From the NCBI GenBank assembly GCA_029259745.1, contig JAJDEO010000017.1, positions 62,001 to 126,000 of the forward strand: DNA of 64,000 nt, in the 5' to 3' direction. Positions within the stretch are counted from its first letter, which is position 1; each line of letters opens with the position of its first letter. The translations under genes and the position numbers were made by a program. Shown here one piece after another: positions 7,940 through 16,561 of the stretch. The notes beneath the pieces were generated by a model. That model was not told where the DNA came from. It saw only the letters and a program-made list of their open reading frames with translations, and did not search any database. This stretch comes from Planctomycetota bacterium (GTDB lineage Bacteria > Planctomycetota > B15-G4).

Positions 7940-10900
7940 TTACTCGGCGCTGTTCGTCATGTGCATGAGGTAGTGCTCGAGCGAGCGGATCTGCTCCTGC
8001 CAATCTTCGAACGCCGGCTCGTACTCGCCGTCGTAGTACTCGCCGAAGAAGGCCGGCATCTTCGTGCCAGGCTGGAACTCCGTGGGCTCCTTGAGCCAGT
8101 GCCCGATCCAACCGCTTTGGAGCCGGTCGGCTGCCATCGACAGGTCCGGACCCCAGTTGGCCTTGTCCTCGTTCGACGGCAGCTGGTCACCGGCCGGGTG
8201 GCACTGGTTGCAGCCGTAGTCACCGAAGATCGTCTCGCCCTTGACGTAGAGATCTTCGTCGAGCTCTGCGTGTTCTTCGTCGATGTAGAACGGCCAATCG
8301 GCACCGTCCTTCGCGGCGAACCAGTGCACGAGAGCACGCGACTCGTCCGGCGTGAACCCGAACGTCGGCATGCGCACCTCGAGGTGCGGACGCACGATGT
8401 ACGGCTCGAGCAGGAAGTCGTAGAGCCAGTCGGGGCGGGTCTTCTCGCCTTGACGACGCAGCATCGGCGGACGGTAGGCACCCTCGTCGTAGTAGTGACC
8501 GATGGCGCCCTCTTGCGTGCCGTACACGGTGACGGGCGTGCCGACGAGCCCCTCCTCCTCGAGGAACTCGAGGAGGTCGTAGTCCTCCTCTTCCCACGGG
8601 TTGTAGAACTCGTCCGTCAGCCACTCGTTGGCACCGATGAGCGTCTCGCCGCCGTGCTCGAAGGCATGGGCCATCCAGACGCCCTCCTCGTAACCCTGCT
8701 CGATGAGGTCCTCGTCGAGGTTCATCGGCAGCGGGATCTGCCCCATCTTGTGGCAGCCCGTGCAGTTGTGCGCCGTGATGAGTCGCGAACCTTCCTCGAC
8801 CAACTCCTCCTGCGGCGACAGCGTCTTCTTCATCGTCTCGTCGACGCCGACTTCACGCAGCCCCATGACGAACGTCACCACCTGGTGACGCTCTTCATCG
8901 GTGAGGTAGTAGTAAGGCATGCGCAGCTTGTCGAGCGGACGCTTCACCTTCTGCTCGTAGCGAGCCACCACCGCGCCGTCGTCGCCCTCTTCGACCACGG
9001 GGACGCGATCAAAGCGACGCGAGTCTTCGAGCTTGGCATCGATCCAGCCCCACACCGTGTGCTCGATGTCCGCGTGACGTTCCGGCGGGTCGTAGCCGTG
9101 GTGCGACTCGAAGCTGAAGTCGAACTTGGAGAGTTCCTTGAGCGCTTCCTTGGTGAGTTCGACACCGATACCCATGTCGTCGTAGTGACCGGGCACGAGG
9201 TGACAGCCTGAGCAACCGAAGCGTGCGAAGACCTTCTCGCCGACGAACAGCTCGACGAGCTCTAGGTCCTCTCTCTCGGCCCAAGCCTCGGCCTTGTGGA
9301 GCGACATCGAGCCCGACTTGAAGTCGGCGGCGACCTTGCGAAGCACCTCGTCGTTCGCCTGCGGCGGTTCGACGGCTTCCCACTCGGGATCCGTGAGCGT
9401 CAGCATGTAAGCCGTGATGTCGGCGCCCTCCTCGGGCGACAGACGCAGGCTCGGCATGACGGTGGTTTCGAAGTAGCGCTCCGGGTTCATGACCCACGAG
9501 TACAGCCAGTCGGCGTTGACCTTCGAGCCGACGGCACTCAGGTCGGGGCCGTGGTTGTTCTCGAGCCAGTCCTCGGATTCGATCGAGTGACACCCGAGAC
9601 AGCCGCGCGACGCAACGAGCTCGCGCCCCGTGTCGACGTCACCGCCTTCCGGCACCGAGTCATTCTTGTAAGCGCTGACCGGTTCGTCGCCAGCAACCGC
9701 GTTCGTCGACTTGCTCAAGATGTACTTGGCGACAGCGCGCGCCTCGACCTGGTTGCGGACGCGCCAATCGTCGACGAACTTGTCGGAGTTGTTGTCCCAC
9801 TCCATGTCGGCGTCGATCGGGAGTTCCGGCTGTCCCTCGAAGGCGAGCACGTCAGAGCCACCCGTGTTGGAAAGGTTCCAGAAGTGCGGCATCCGCGTGG
9901 TCTCGCGGAAGTCCTTGGGCGACATGAGCCACTTCTGGACCCACGTCTCGTCGGTTTTGGCGGCAAGATTCGTGAGGTCCGGGCCCGGCTTGCGCAGGTG
10001 CTCGAAGCCATCGATCTTGTGACACGAGTAGCAGCCGAGATCCTCGACGAGCTGGCGCGGTTCGTTGTACTCGGGAACGCCTTCGAGGCGGTCCGCCGAG
10101 TCGTGGCACTGGAAGCACGCGCTGTAGGCCATGTCCTTGGGGATCATCGGCCAGTCCCAATAATGCCGCGTCGGGTCGTAGCCGAAGTCGCGGACCCAGC
10201 GCTCGGTCTTCTCTTCCTTCGACTCGATCATGTTGCCCGCGAGGTCGAACTCGGGGGCCGGCATGTGGAACGTGCGCTCGAACTCGACGGCCTGACCGCG
10301 GCCCCAGTGACACGTCGTGCAGCCAAACGTGCGCGCGGGGTGCGGGCTGTTGTCGCCAACGTAGAGATCAAGACGTGGGTGGGCGTTGAGGACGACCTCA
10401 CCGCGCGGATCAAGCGGTTCGAACTCCTCGGTGACCTCGTCGGGGCGCTTGTCTTCGGGGACGAACGGACCGACCATGCCGTCGATCGCCGTGACGTCGT
10501 GGTTCGTGTACGCCGGATTGTCGATCGCGATGTGGCAGGTCGTGCATCGATCGATGCGGTCGACCTCCATGAAGTTGTAGTCGTCGTGCAGACCGTCCAG
10601 CACGTACTGCTGGATCTTCAACGTCGGCGCCAGCATGTCGACGAGCGGCGCGTTGCGGATGTAGTCGTTGAAGAGGTTCGGGCCGACTGCCTCGCGCCGC
10701 GCTTCGAGCAGCGTCAGGTCGTTCGTGAGCCCGTCGATTTCCTTGGTCAGACGCGTCAGGTCGGCGTCGTGTCGAGCCAGTTCAGCCTTGGCGGCATCGA
10801 ACTCTTCAACCGCACCGTCCCACTTGCGCTGGAGTTCGTCGTTGTCCGCCTTCAGTGCCAGGAGCGCTTCGGTGGATTCGGCCAGCGCGTCGGCCTCACC

Positions 10901-11806
10901 GCCGTGCTCGACGCGCGTGTGCTCGAACTTGTACTTCTCGGTGTCGTAGAACGACTTGTTCGTCTGGAATGCCGTCTTGGCCTTGTAGTGCTCACCATCG
11001 AGGCGCTCGACCTCGGCAACCAAGGCATCGCGCTCGGACGCCTTGCTCTCGAGGTCGGCCTTCACTCCAAGGAGTTCGTCCCGAAGGGCGGCCACGTTGG
11101 TTTCTGCGAGCTCGGTCTCGGCCGCCTCGATGCTCGCCTCGAGCATCTGGTAGTCGCGCTCCTGCTTGAGCTGCTGCCAGGGCTTCCAGTCGCGGTCGGC
11201 GTCACGAATCCACATGCCGATGGCACCGATGACGAGCAGGATGCCCGCCAGACTGAACCAACGCGTGAGCGTGGCCGCCCCGTACATGCGCTCGTCGCCG
11301 AACGACTTCTTCGTGATCGGCTGGACGGGCCAGATCTGCTTGCCGCCGCCCTTCGCCGTGCCCGACTTGGCCTTCGTGCGCGTGGTCGCCGCGGTCGTCG
11401 TCGTCGTGACGCCCGCATCGGCAGCCGCACCCTTGCCGGCATCCATCTTGGCCTTGAGAGCCGCGATGCGCGCCTGCATGTCGTCGCCACCACCGGCATC
11501 CCCACCACCGGCTGCCGCGGCTCCAGCCGCTGCCGGAGCGGAAGCCGCCGGAGGCGTCCCTGGGTCGTTGCCCTCGATCACGGCCCGCGCGCCACCTGCA
11601 TTGCGAGCCTTGATGGCTGCGATGAGGGCGTCCTTGTCGCCGGACGGAACGAACACGTGGTCGGAACCACCGCCGCCTGCGCTCGCCGCGGGCGCATCGG
11701 CCTTGGCCGCGGGTTGGCTTTCGCCGCCCCCGGACGAGCCCTTTGCGAGTCGCGCCTTGATCGCGGCGATCTTGGCTGCCTGATCGTCGTTGTTCTGGTC
11801 GGTCAT
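7940..11806 (-). CDS. octahaem membrane-anchored cytochrome c of the bc complex
   Basis: 1288 residues. Three short IAAIKAR/IAALKAK motifs (residues ~12-19, 61-68, 112-120) lie in Gly/Ala/Ser-rich sequence. One membrane helix follows (~183-200, WFSLAGILLVIGAIGMWI), then a long coiled coil (~215-370) and a periplasmic region with eight CxxCH haem motifs (near residues 419, 499, 565, 594, 738, 866, 1017, 1199: CTTCH twice, then CFQCH, CYSCH, CLGCH, CSGCH, CTGCH, CNQCH). Several segments with YS...MxP spacing look like mono-haem cytochrome c domains. As last gene of the Rieske-cytochrome b cluster it should take electrons from the Rieske protein and pass them to a terminal oxidase. Stop lies 8 bp from the MITE-like element. 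Confidence 0.88.
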   Translation of the reverse strand: MTDQNNDDQAAKIAAIKARLAKGSSGGGESQPAAKADAPAASAGGGGSDHVFVPSGDKDALIAAIKARNAGGARAVIEGNDPGTPPAASAPAAAGAAAAGGGDAGGGDDMQARIAALKAKMDAGKGAAADAGVTTTTTAATTRTKAKSGTAKGGGKQIWPVQPITKKSFGDERMYGAATLTRWFSLAGILLVIGAIGMWIRDADRDWKPWQQLKQERDYQMLEASIEAAETELAETNVAALRDELLGVKADLESKASERDALVAEVERLDGEHYKAKTAFQTNKSFYDTEKYKFEHTRVEHGGEADALAESTEALLALKADNDELQRKWDGAVEEFDAAKAELARHDADLTRLTKEIDGLTNDLTLLEARREAVGPNLFNDYIRNAPLVDMLAPTLKIQQYVLDGLHDDYNFMEVDRIDRCTTCHIAIDNPAYTNHDVTAIDGMVGPFVPEDKRPDEVTEEFEPLDPRGEVVLNAHPRLDLYVGDNSPHPARTFGCTTCHWGRGQAVEFERTFHMPAPEFDLAGNMIESKEEKTERWVRDFGYDPTRHYWDWPMIPKDMAYSACFQCHDSADRLEGVPEYNEPRQLVEDLGCYSCHKIDGFEHLRKPGPDLTNLAAKTDETWVQKWLMSPKDFRETTRMPHFWNLSNTGGSDVLAFEGQPELPIDADMEWDNNSDKFVDDWRVRNQVEARAVAKYILSKSTNAVAGDEPVSAYKNDSVPEGGDVDTGRELVASRGCLGCHSIESEDWLENNHGPDLSAVGSKVNADWLYSWVMNPERYFETTVMPSLRLSPEEGADITAYMLTLTDPEWEAVEPPQANDEVLRKVAADFKSGSMSLHKAEAWAEREDLELVELFVGEKVFARFGCSGCHLVPGHYDDMGIGVELTKEALKELSKFDFSFESHHGYDPPERHADIEHTVWGWIDAKLEDSRRFDRVPVVEEGDDGAVVARYEQKVKRPLDKLRMPYYYLTDEERHQVVTFVMGLREVGVDETMKKTLSPQEELVEEGSRLITAHNCTGCHKMGQIPLPMNLDEDLIEQGYEEGVWMAHAFEHGGETLIGANEWLTDEFYNPWEEEDYDLLEFLEEEGLVGTPVTVYGTQEGAIGHYYDEGAYRPPMLRRQGEKTRPDWLYDFLLEPYIVRPHLEVRMPTFGFTPDESRALVHWFAAKDGADWPFYIDEEHAELDEDLYVKGETIFGDYGCNQCHPAGDQLPSNEDKANWGPDLSMAADRLQSGWIGHWLKEPTEFQPGTKMPAFFGEYYDGEYEPAFEDWQEQIRSLEHYLMHMTNSAE

Positions 11807-11854
11807 GTGTTCACTCGACTGACACGCACCGGCGAGACATCGCCGGTGAGCGCG

Positions 11855-12934
11855 TCAGATGTTGAAGAACCATTCGGGGATGGCGACGAAGTACTGCAGG
11901 TTCAGGGTCCATCGCATCACCATCTTGATGAGCAGCAGACCCATACCAAGCAGCAGCATCACGAGGACGCTGTAGCGCGCAAAGCCCATCTCGTTGAAGA
12001 GCTTCTTGAGCAGTGTCTTCGCGAGCAACGCCGGTGTGATGACGAAGTACGCGCCCAGGAGCAATAGCCCAGGGGCTTCACGGATCAGCGCGGCGTCGGG
12101 CAATCGGGTGTCGAGCATGCGCACCCAGAAGAGCTCCGACAGATTCACGTTCACCAGCGGCTCGATCTTGTGCGGATCCCAGAACTCGAAGGGTCCGAAG
12201 AAGTTCCAGTTCGGTCCGCGCAGGAAGGTGCCCAGGATGACGAGCGCCACCCAGAGGACGATGAACCCGAACATGAAGACCGTGATCGCGAACGGCCGCT
12301 CTTTGAACGTGTAGTAGCCGTTGCCCTTCGGGTTCGTGTCGATGTACGGGATCGCCATGAGGCCGACCACGATCAGGCCGGGGAAGACGACGCCCGCGAG
12401 CCACGGATCGAAGTACACGAGCATCTCCTGGAGACCCAGGAAGTACCACGGCGCCTTGGCCGGGTTCGGTGCTCGCGTGCCCGAGGCCGGCTCCTCGATC
12501 GGCGCCTCGACGGCGATCGACCAGAACACGAACAGGGCCCCGAGCAACACCGTGCAGATGAACTCGGGATAGATCAGGTCGGGCCAGACGAGGACCTTCT
12601 TGTTCGAGTCGAGCGCCTCGAGCGGCGGCTCGCCCTTTTCGATCCGCATGTCGTTCACAGACGCCTGGCGGAAGGCCAGCGAGCAGGTGAACAGGATCGA
12701 GAAGATCATGATCACGATGGGCATGTTGTCGCCCTTCGTGATGATCTTGAGAAAGTCCCCGTTCTGCGCACCGATGACGAAGAACGCAGTCGTCATGACC
12801 GCGAACGCCACCACCCAGCCAGGCCGGGAGAAGGTCCGCATCTTCCACAAGTAGAGGAAGAAGAGGGCGGTCACCAGGATCACGTACAGGGACGGACTGG
12901 CGAGCGCGTTGAAGATGCTCTCGAAGAGTTCCAA
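11855..12934 (-). CDS. cytochrome b C-terminal subunit (subunit IV-like)
   Basis: 359 residues, hydrophobic, with about eight predicted membrane helices. It has PDLIYPEF and NPAKAPWYFLGLQEML, the signatures of cytochrome b6f subunit IV/QcrC-type C-terminal cytochrome b, which forms part of the quinol-oxidising site near the Rieske domain. Longer than the ~160-residue plant PetD: extra helices lie at the N-terminus (residues ~15-85) and C-terminus (~275-345). It sits 16 bp after the cytochrome b N-half gene and 48 bp before the octahaem cytochrome gene, all on the minus strand, and probably acts in one membrane complex with them. Confidence 0.88.
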   Translation of the reverse strand: MELFESIFNALASPSLYVILVTALFFLYLWKMRTFSRPGWVVAFAVMTTAFFVIGAQNGDFLKIITKGDNMPIVIMIFSILFTCSLAFRQASVNDMRIEKGEPPLEALDSNKKVLVWPDLIYPEFICTVLLGALFVFWSIAVEAPIEEPASGTRAPNPAKAPWYFLGLQEMLVYFDPWLAGVVFPGLIVVGLMAIPYIDTNPKGNGYYTFKERPFAITVFMFGFIVLWVALVILGTFLRGPNWNFFGPFEFWDPHKIEPLVNVNLSELFWVRMLDTRLPDAALIREAPGLLLLGAYFVITPALLAKTLLKKLFNEMGFARYSVLVMLLLGMGLLLIKMVMRWTLNLQYFVAIPEWFFNI

Positions 12935-12950
12935 AAGAATCCGCTCCGCC

Positions 12951-13724
12951 CTACATGGGGCCCGAGATGCCGCCGTCCTTGCGGACGCGCCAGAAGTGCA
13001 CGGCCATCAACAAACTGGCCACGAGGGGGAATGCCACGCAGTGCAGCACGTAGAAGCGCAGCAGCGCACCCGCACCGACGAACCGACCGGCGAGAAGGCC
13101 GAATCGGATGTCGCTCGCCGGGGTCACGAGGTTGACGTCTCCAACCGCCAGCAAGCTGGCACCGGGACCCTCGTGTCCGATCAACGGGTGAGCGCGCGCC
13201 ATGTTGCTACCGACCGTGATGGCCCAGATCGCGAGCTGGTCCCACGGGAGCAGATACCCCGTGAACGACAACAGCAACGTGAGGAGCAGCAGGATGACGC
13301 CGACGTTCCAGTTGAACTCCCGAGGCGGCTTATAGCTGCCCGTCAGGAACACCCGGAGCATGTGTAGCCACACCGCCAGCACCATCATGTGAGCGCCCCA
13401 ACGGTGCAGCTCACGCATGATTCCGAACGGCACGTGTTCGCGCATGGCGATCACGTCGTTGTAGGCGTACTCGATCGTCGGGCGGTAATAGAACATCAAC
13501 AGCACGCCCGTGATCGTCTCCAGCAGGAACAGGAAGAACGTGATCCCGCCCATGCACCACGTGAACGACAATTTGATGCCGCTCTTGCGAGCTTTCACGG
13601 GATGCAGGTGAAGAAAGACGTTGGAAAGTGCGGCCAGCGCGCGGTTACGCGGCGTGCTGGGATACCCGTGACGGAAAATCGACCGCCAGATCTGGGTGTC
13701 CGCAATCTTCTCCTTGAGGCCCAA
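12951..13724 (-). CDS. cytochrome b N-terminal subunit, b6-type
   Basis: 257 residues, about four core membrane helices. Haem b ligand pairs are visible: His107/His121 (13 residues between) and His228/His243 (14 residues between); the unequal spacing is typical of b6-type rather than mitochondrial cytochrome b. Cys57 in [10 protein letters not shown] occupies the place of the b6/QcrB cysteine that binds haem c-i covalently. FYYRP and the quinone-site helix [13 protein letters not shown] are also present. It oxidises (mena)quinol and moves electrons across the membrane. A 98-bp gap with two palindromes separates it from the Rieske gene upstream. Confidence 0.92.
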   Translation of the reverse strand: MGLKEKIADTQIWRSIFRHGYPSTPRNRALAALSNVFLHLHPVKARKSGIKLSFTWCMGGITFFLFLLETITGVLLMFYYRPTIEYAYNDVIAMREHVPFGIMRELHRWGAHMMVLAVWLHMLRVFLTGSYKPPREFNWNVGVILLLLTLLLSFTGYLLPWDQLAIWAITVGSNMARAHPLIGHEGPGASLLAVGDVNLVTPASDIRFGLLAGRFVGAGALLRFYVLHCVAFPLVASLLMAVHFWRVRKDGGISGPM

Positions 13725-13788
13725 AGGACTGTTCTCCGGGAGTAGGCTTCGAGGACGTGGACGATATCGGAAGAAGAGGGCGGGCGCG

Positions 13789-13821
13789 ACACAGCTGAGC
13801 TGTGTTCACCCCACAGTGAAC
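13789..13821. promoter_or_regulatory. two adjoining palindromes between the Rieske and cytochrome b genes
   Basis: ACACAGCT-g-AGCTGTGT (13789-13805) is a perfect 8-bp-arm palindrome; immediately after it GTTCAC-n6-GTGAAC (13804-13821) forms a second. They lie 1-2 bp past the Rieske stop in a 98-bp gap within an otherwise tightly packed cluster. They could be a regulator-binding site, an RNA processing hairpin or a weak terminator/attenuator. There is no T-run. Confidence 0.4.
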
Positions 13822-13822
13822 G

Positions 13823-14389
13823 TCAAACGGGCAGGTAAGCCTCTGCACTCGTCCACTGGTTCTTCTCCCACTGGTACTTCTGATTCTTGTCGACGAGGAT
13901 CTGCCCGTCGTCGGCGCGCACGATACGAAAGCGCTCGAGCGGACGGGGCGCAGGACCCTCGAAGTTCATGCCCGACATGCGGAAGCCGCTGCCGTGGCAC
14001 GGGCACTTGAACTTGACGTCAGCCGACTGCCAGTTCGGGATGCATCCGAGGTGCGTGCAGGTCGTGCTGAGCGCGTACATGCCCTCGATGCCGGTCCGGT
14101 CGGAGAGCGGATCGCTCAACGTCCGCACGAGCCAGACGGCGTGCGAGCTCTTGAAGCTCTCGTCGACACCTTCGGCGTAGGCGCTAGGCACACCCGCCTT
14201 GAAGGACAACGGCGGCTCGAAGAGGACGTTCGGGAACAAGAAGCGCACCGCGCCGGCTCCGGCGAAGTGGACTCCTGCGAGAAAAATGGCCCAGGCCACG
14301 AAGAGGTTTCCGAAGAAACCTCGGCGCGTTGGCCCCTCTTCGGGGTTCATCTCGCGAATCGTTCGTTGCGATGCTTCAGTCGTCGCCAA
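13823..14389 (-). CDS. Rieske [2Fe-2S] subunit of the bc complex
   Basis: 188 residues. The N-terminus has TRRGFFGNLFVAWAIFLAG, a Tat-like twin-Arg stretch ahead of one membrane helix (~27-50), fitting a membrane-anchored Rieske protein with its cluster outside the cytoplasm. The cluster-binding motifs are C111-T-H113-L-G-C116 and C129-P-C131-H132, including the disulfide cysteines. It transfers electrons from quinol to cytochrome c. It follows the HEAT-repeat gene by 15 bp and precedes cytochrome b. Confidence 0.93.
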   Translation of the reverse strand: MATTEASQRTIREMNPEEGPTRRGFFGNLFVAWAIFLAGVHFAGAGAVRFLFPNVLFEPPLSFKAGVPSAYAEGVDESFKSSHAVWLVRTLSDPLSDRTGIEGMYALSTTCTHLGCIPNWQSADVKFKCPCHGSGFRMSGMNFEGPAPRPLERFRIVRADDGQILVDKNQKYQWEKNQWTSAEAYLPV

Positions 14390-14404
14390 GGCTTCGCCCT
14401 TTCT

Positions 14405-15469
14405 CTACTGCGACTTCTCGGAACCGCCCAGCGCGTCGAGCGCATGGATCGCGGCACTCTTCACTTTCGTCGATGCGTCGTCCTGGCGCAATCGCTGCAA
14501 CGGCTCGATCAGCGATGCGTCGCCGAGACTTTCCGCTGCGCGGCACGCGTTGACAAGGAAGAGCTCGATCATGTTGCCCTGCCGAGCCTCTCGCGAGGCC
14601 TCGGAAAGCATGCCGAAGTCCTGGCCGAGAATGCTCGTGTCGCCTTCGTAGTCGGCGCGCGTCAGCATCGGAGCCAGCCATTCGGCGGCCCGGGCATCAC
14701 CGGCCGCAGCCAGCGTGATGACCAGATTGCGGTATTCGAGGCCACTCTCGGTCTCGTCGAGGCGTGCGGCCAGGCCCGAGAGTGCCTCAGGACTGCCGAT
14801 TTCGCCCAATGCCCCCATCGCGAGCCATTTCTCGTCCCAGGGCCCCTCGTCGAGGACCTCGAGCAGCGACGGAACGGACGTCGGGTCGCCCAGCGCGTAG
14901 AGCGCGTAGAGGGCCTGCTCGCGGACTTCCGGTGCGGTGTCGTCGGCCAGGGCCGTGAGGATCCGGTCGGTCGACTCGGAGCCCGCTTTGTAAGCCAGGA
15001 CCGTGAGCAGGAAAATCTTCAGGTCCTGACTCTGAGGCGCCAGGTCGTCGTACAGACCGTGGACCGATGCCGCGTCGACGTCGTCGAGCGTCACCCGGCC
15101 CTGCCGCAGCGAGTCGGACAGGTTGTAGGCCGCCTGCCAGCGCGACTGGTCGCCCGGTGCCGAGCGCACGGCCTGGACGAGCTCCGTAGCTGACTGTGCC
15201 TCGATGCCGGACAGCATGCGCAGGAGCAGGTAGATCGCCGTCACCGTGATCACGAGAATCAGCGGGAAGACGAAAAACTGCGGCAACGCCGAGAGGAACG
15301 AGCCCGGCACATGCTCACCGGGCTCCTCATCGAAGCGTTCTTCGTCGGAAGGGTCGGGGAGTCCTGGAACCGGCGACATGCGTTCCTCATCGTGTCCGGG
15401 TTGCGATGCCGCCCCCGGCGAATCGAAGCCATCCGTTCCAGCGTCGTCTGCATGCTCCACGAGCGCCAT
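14405..15469 (-). CDS. membrane-anchored HEAT-repeat protein at the head of the bc operon
   Basis: 354 residues from the chosen ATG. An acidic N-terminal region (~1-58), one membrane helix (~60-82: FFVFPLILVITVTAIYLLL), then about six HEAT/PBS-lyase-like helical repeats (for example APEVREQALYALYALGD and EKWLAMGALGEIGSPEALSGL). The frame is open 35 codons further upstream, but these codons have abnormally many A/T third positions and cover the space shared with the divergent ABC gene, so the internal ATG is preferred. Its place 15 bp before the Rieske gene suggests a scaffold or assembly role in the bc complex; no such function is established. Confidence 0.75.
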   Translation of the reverse strand: MALVEHADDAGTDGFDSPGAASQPGHDEERMSPVPGLPDPSDEERFDEEPGEHVPGSFLSALPQFFVFPLILVITVTAIYLLLRMLSGIEAQSATELVQAVRSAPGDQSRWQAAYNLSDSLRQGRVTLDDVDAASVHGLYDDLAPQSQDLKIFLLTVLAYKAGSESTDRILTALADDTAPEVREQALYALYALGDPTSVPSLLEVLDEGPWDEKWLAMGALGEIGSPEALSGLAARLDETESGLEYRNLVITLAAAGDARAAEWLAPMLTRADYEGDTSILGQDFGMLSEASREARQGNMIELFLVNACRAAESLGDASLIEPLQRLRQDDASTKVKSAAIHALDALGGSEKSQ

Positions 15470-15616
15470 CAAACGGCTGCTGGCGGGAACATACTGTGTG
15501 CGCGAGACTTCCACGGGAGTGCTTTTTCTCGGGGCGGTACGGACGTGATCTAGAGCATACGCAAACCGCTGCATGCGGAAAACACCAGCTCATCCCATTC
15601 TCCGATTCGGCCCGCC

Positions 15617-16561
15617 ATGACGGCCCTTCGCATCACATCGATGTCCAAGAAATACGGTCGCGTCGAGGCCGTGCGCGACCTCTCCCTGACGGTTGACGAG
15701 GGCGATCTGTACGGACTCCTCGGCCCCAACGGCAGCGGCAAGACGACCACGTTGCGCTGCACGCTCGGACTGCTCCGTCCCGATTCGGGCTCCGTCGAGT
15801 TGCTCGGCATTCCCGCCGAGCGGATCCATGCGACGCACGGCCGCGTCGCGGTGGTGTTCGATCGCTCACACCTCGTCCCGCGACTGACCTGCGTCGAGAA
15901 CCTGCACTACGCCGCAATGCTCCTCGGCCATGGCGGCGGACGTTCGATCAACGACGTGCTGACGCTCGTCGACCTCGACCACCGACGCGGTCACAAGTCG
16001 CACGAGTTGTCGCTCGGCCAACAGCGACGCCTCTCGATCGCGCGCGCACTGCTCGGCAAACCCGAATTGCTGATTCTCGACGAGCCGCTGTCGGGCCTCG
16101 ACGCGATCGGCGTCGCCTCGATGCTCGAACTCTTCAAGACGCTCCGGAGCGAAGGCCTGACGACCGTGCTGTCGACACATCGCCTGCACGAGATGGAAGC
16201 CGTGATCTCGCGCGCCGGGATCTTGCTCGATGGCCGGATCGTGCGCGAGGACGACCGCGACGCACTGCTCGGCGGCGAGAAGCCCACGTGGCGCATCGAC
16301 ATCGGCGACCACGACCTCCCCCGCACCGAAGCCGCGCTCACCGACATCCTCCACGCAGCCTTCCGGCGCGGCACGAGCGGCACGCCGGGCATCGCGAGCC
16401 TGCACGTCACCCTGCCAGACGGTGTCGACGCCTCCGCCGCTGCGCGCGCACTCTTCGAGGCCGGCGTCGCCCTGCACGGCCTCGTGCCTGAGCGGCGTTC
16501 GCTGCAGCGAGTCTTCGAAGACCTCGTCGCCGAGCACCGCGCCCAGGGAGCGACGGCATGA
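15617..16561 (+). CDS. ABC transporter ATP-binding protein
   Basis: 314 residues. Walker A GPNGSGKTTT (~35-44), signature LSLGQQRRLSIARALL (~132), Walker B LLILDEPLSGLDAIG, and a switch His in STHRLHEME. A C-terminal extension after ~220 is typical of type-2 exporter/ABC-2 ATPases. It should power the six-helix permease encoded by the next gene, with which it overlaps by 4 bp (ATGA). The substrate is unknown. Divergent from the HEAT/Rieske/cytochrome b operon. Confidence 0.9.
   Translation: MTALRITSMSKKYGRVEAVRDLSLTVDEGDLYGLLGPNGSGKTTTLRCTLGLLRPDSGSVELLGIPAERIHATHGRVAVVFDRSHLVPRLTCVENLHYAAMLLGHGGGRSINDVLTLVDLDHRRGHKSHELSLGQQRRLSIARALLGKPELLILDEPLSGLDAIGVASMLELFKTLRSEGLTTVLSTHRLHEMEAVISRAGILLDGRIVREDDRDALLGGEKPTWRIDIGDHDLPRTEAALTDILHAAFRRGTSGTPGIASLHVTLPDGVDASAAARALFEAGVALHGLVPERRSLQRVFEDLVAEHRAQGATA

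Noticed and set aside
9296..12067. 923-codon open frame on the plus strand opposite the octahaem cytochrome
   Set aside because: It is antisense to a gene with eight CxxCH motifs; its translation is rich in Val/Arg/Leu/Asp with no domain. High GC keeps complementary frames open.
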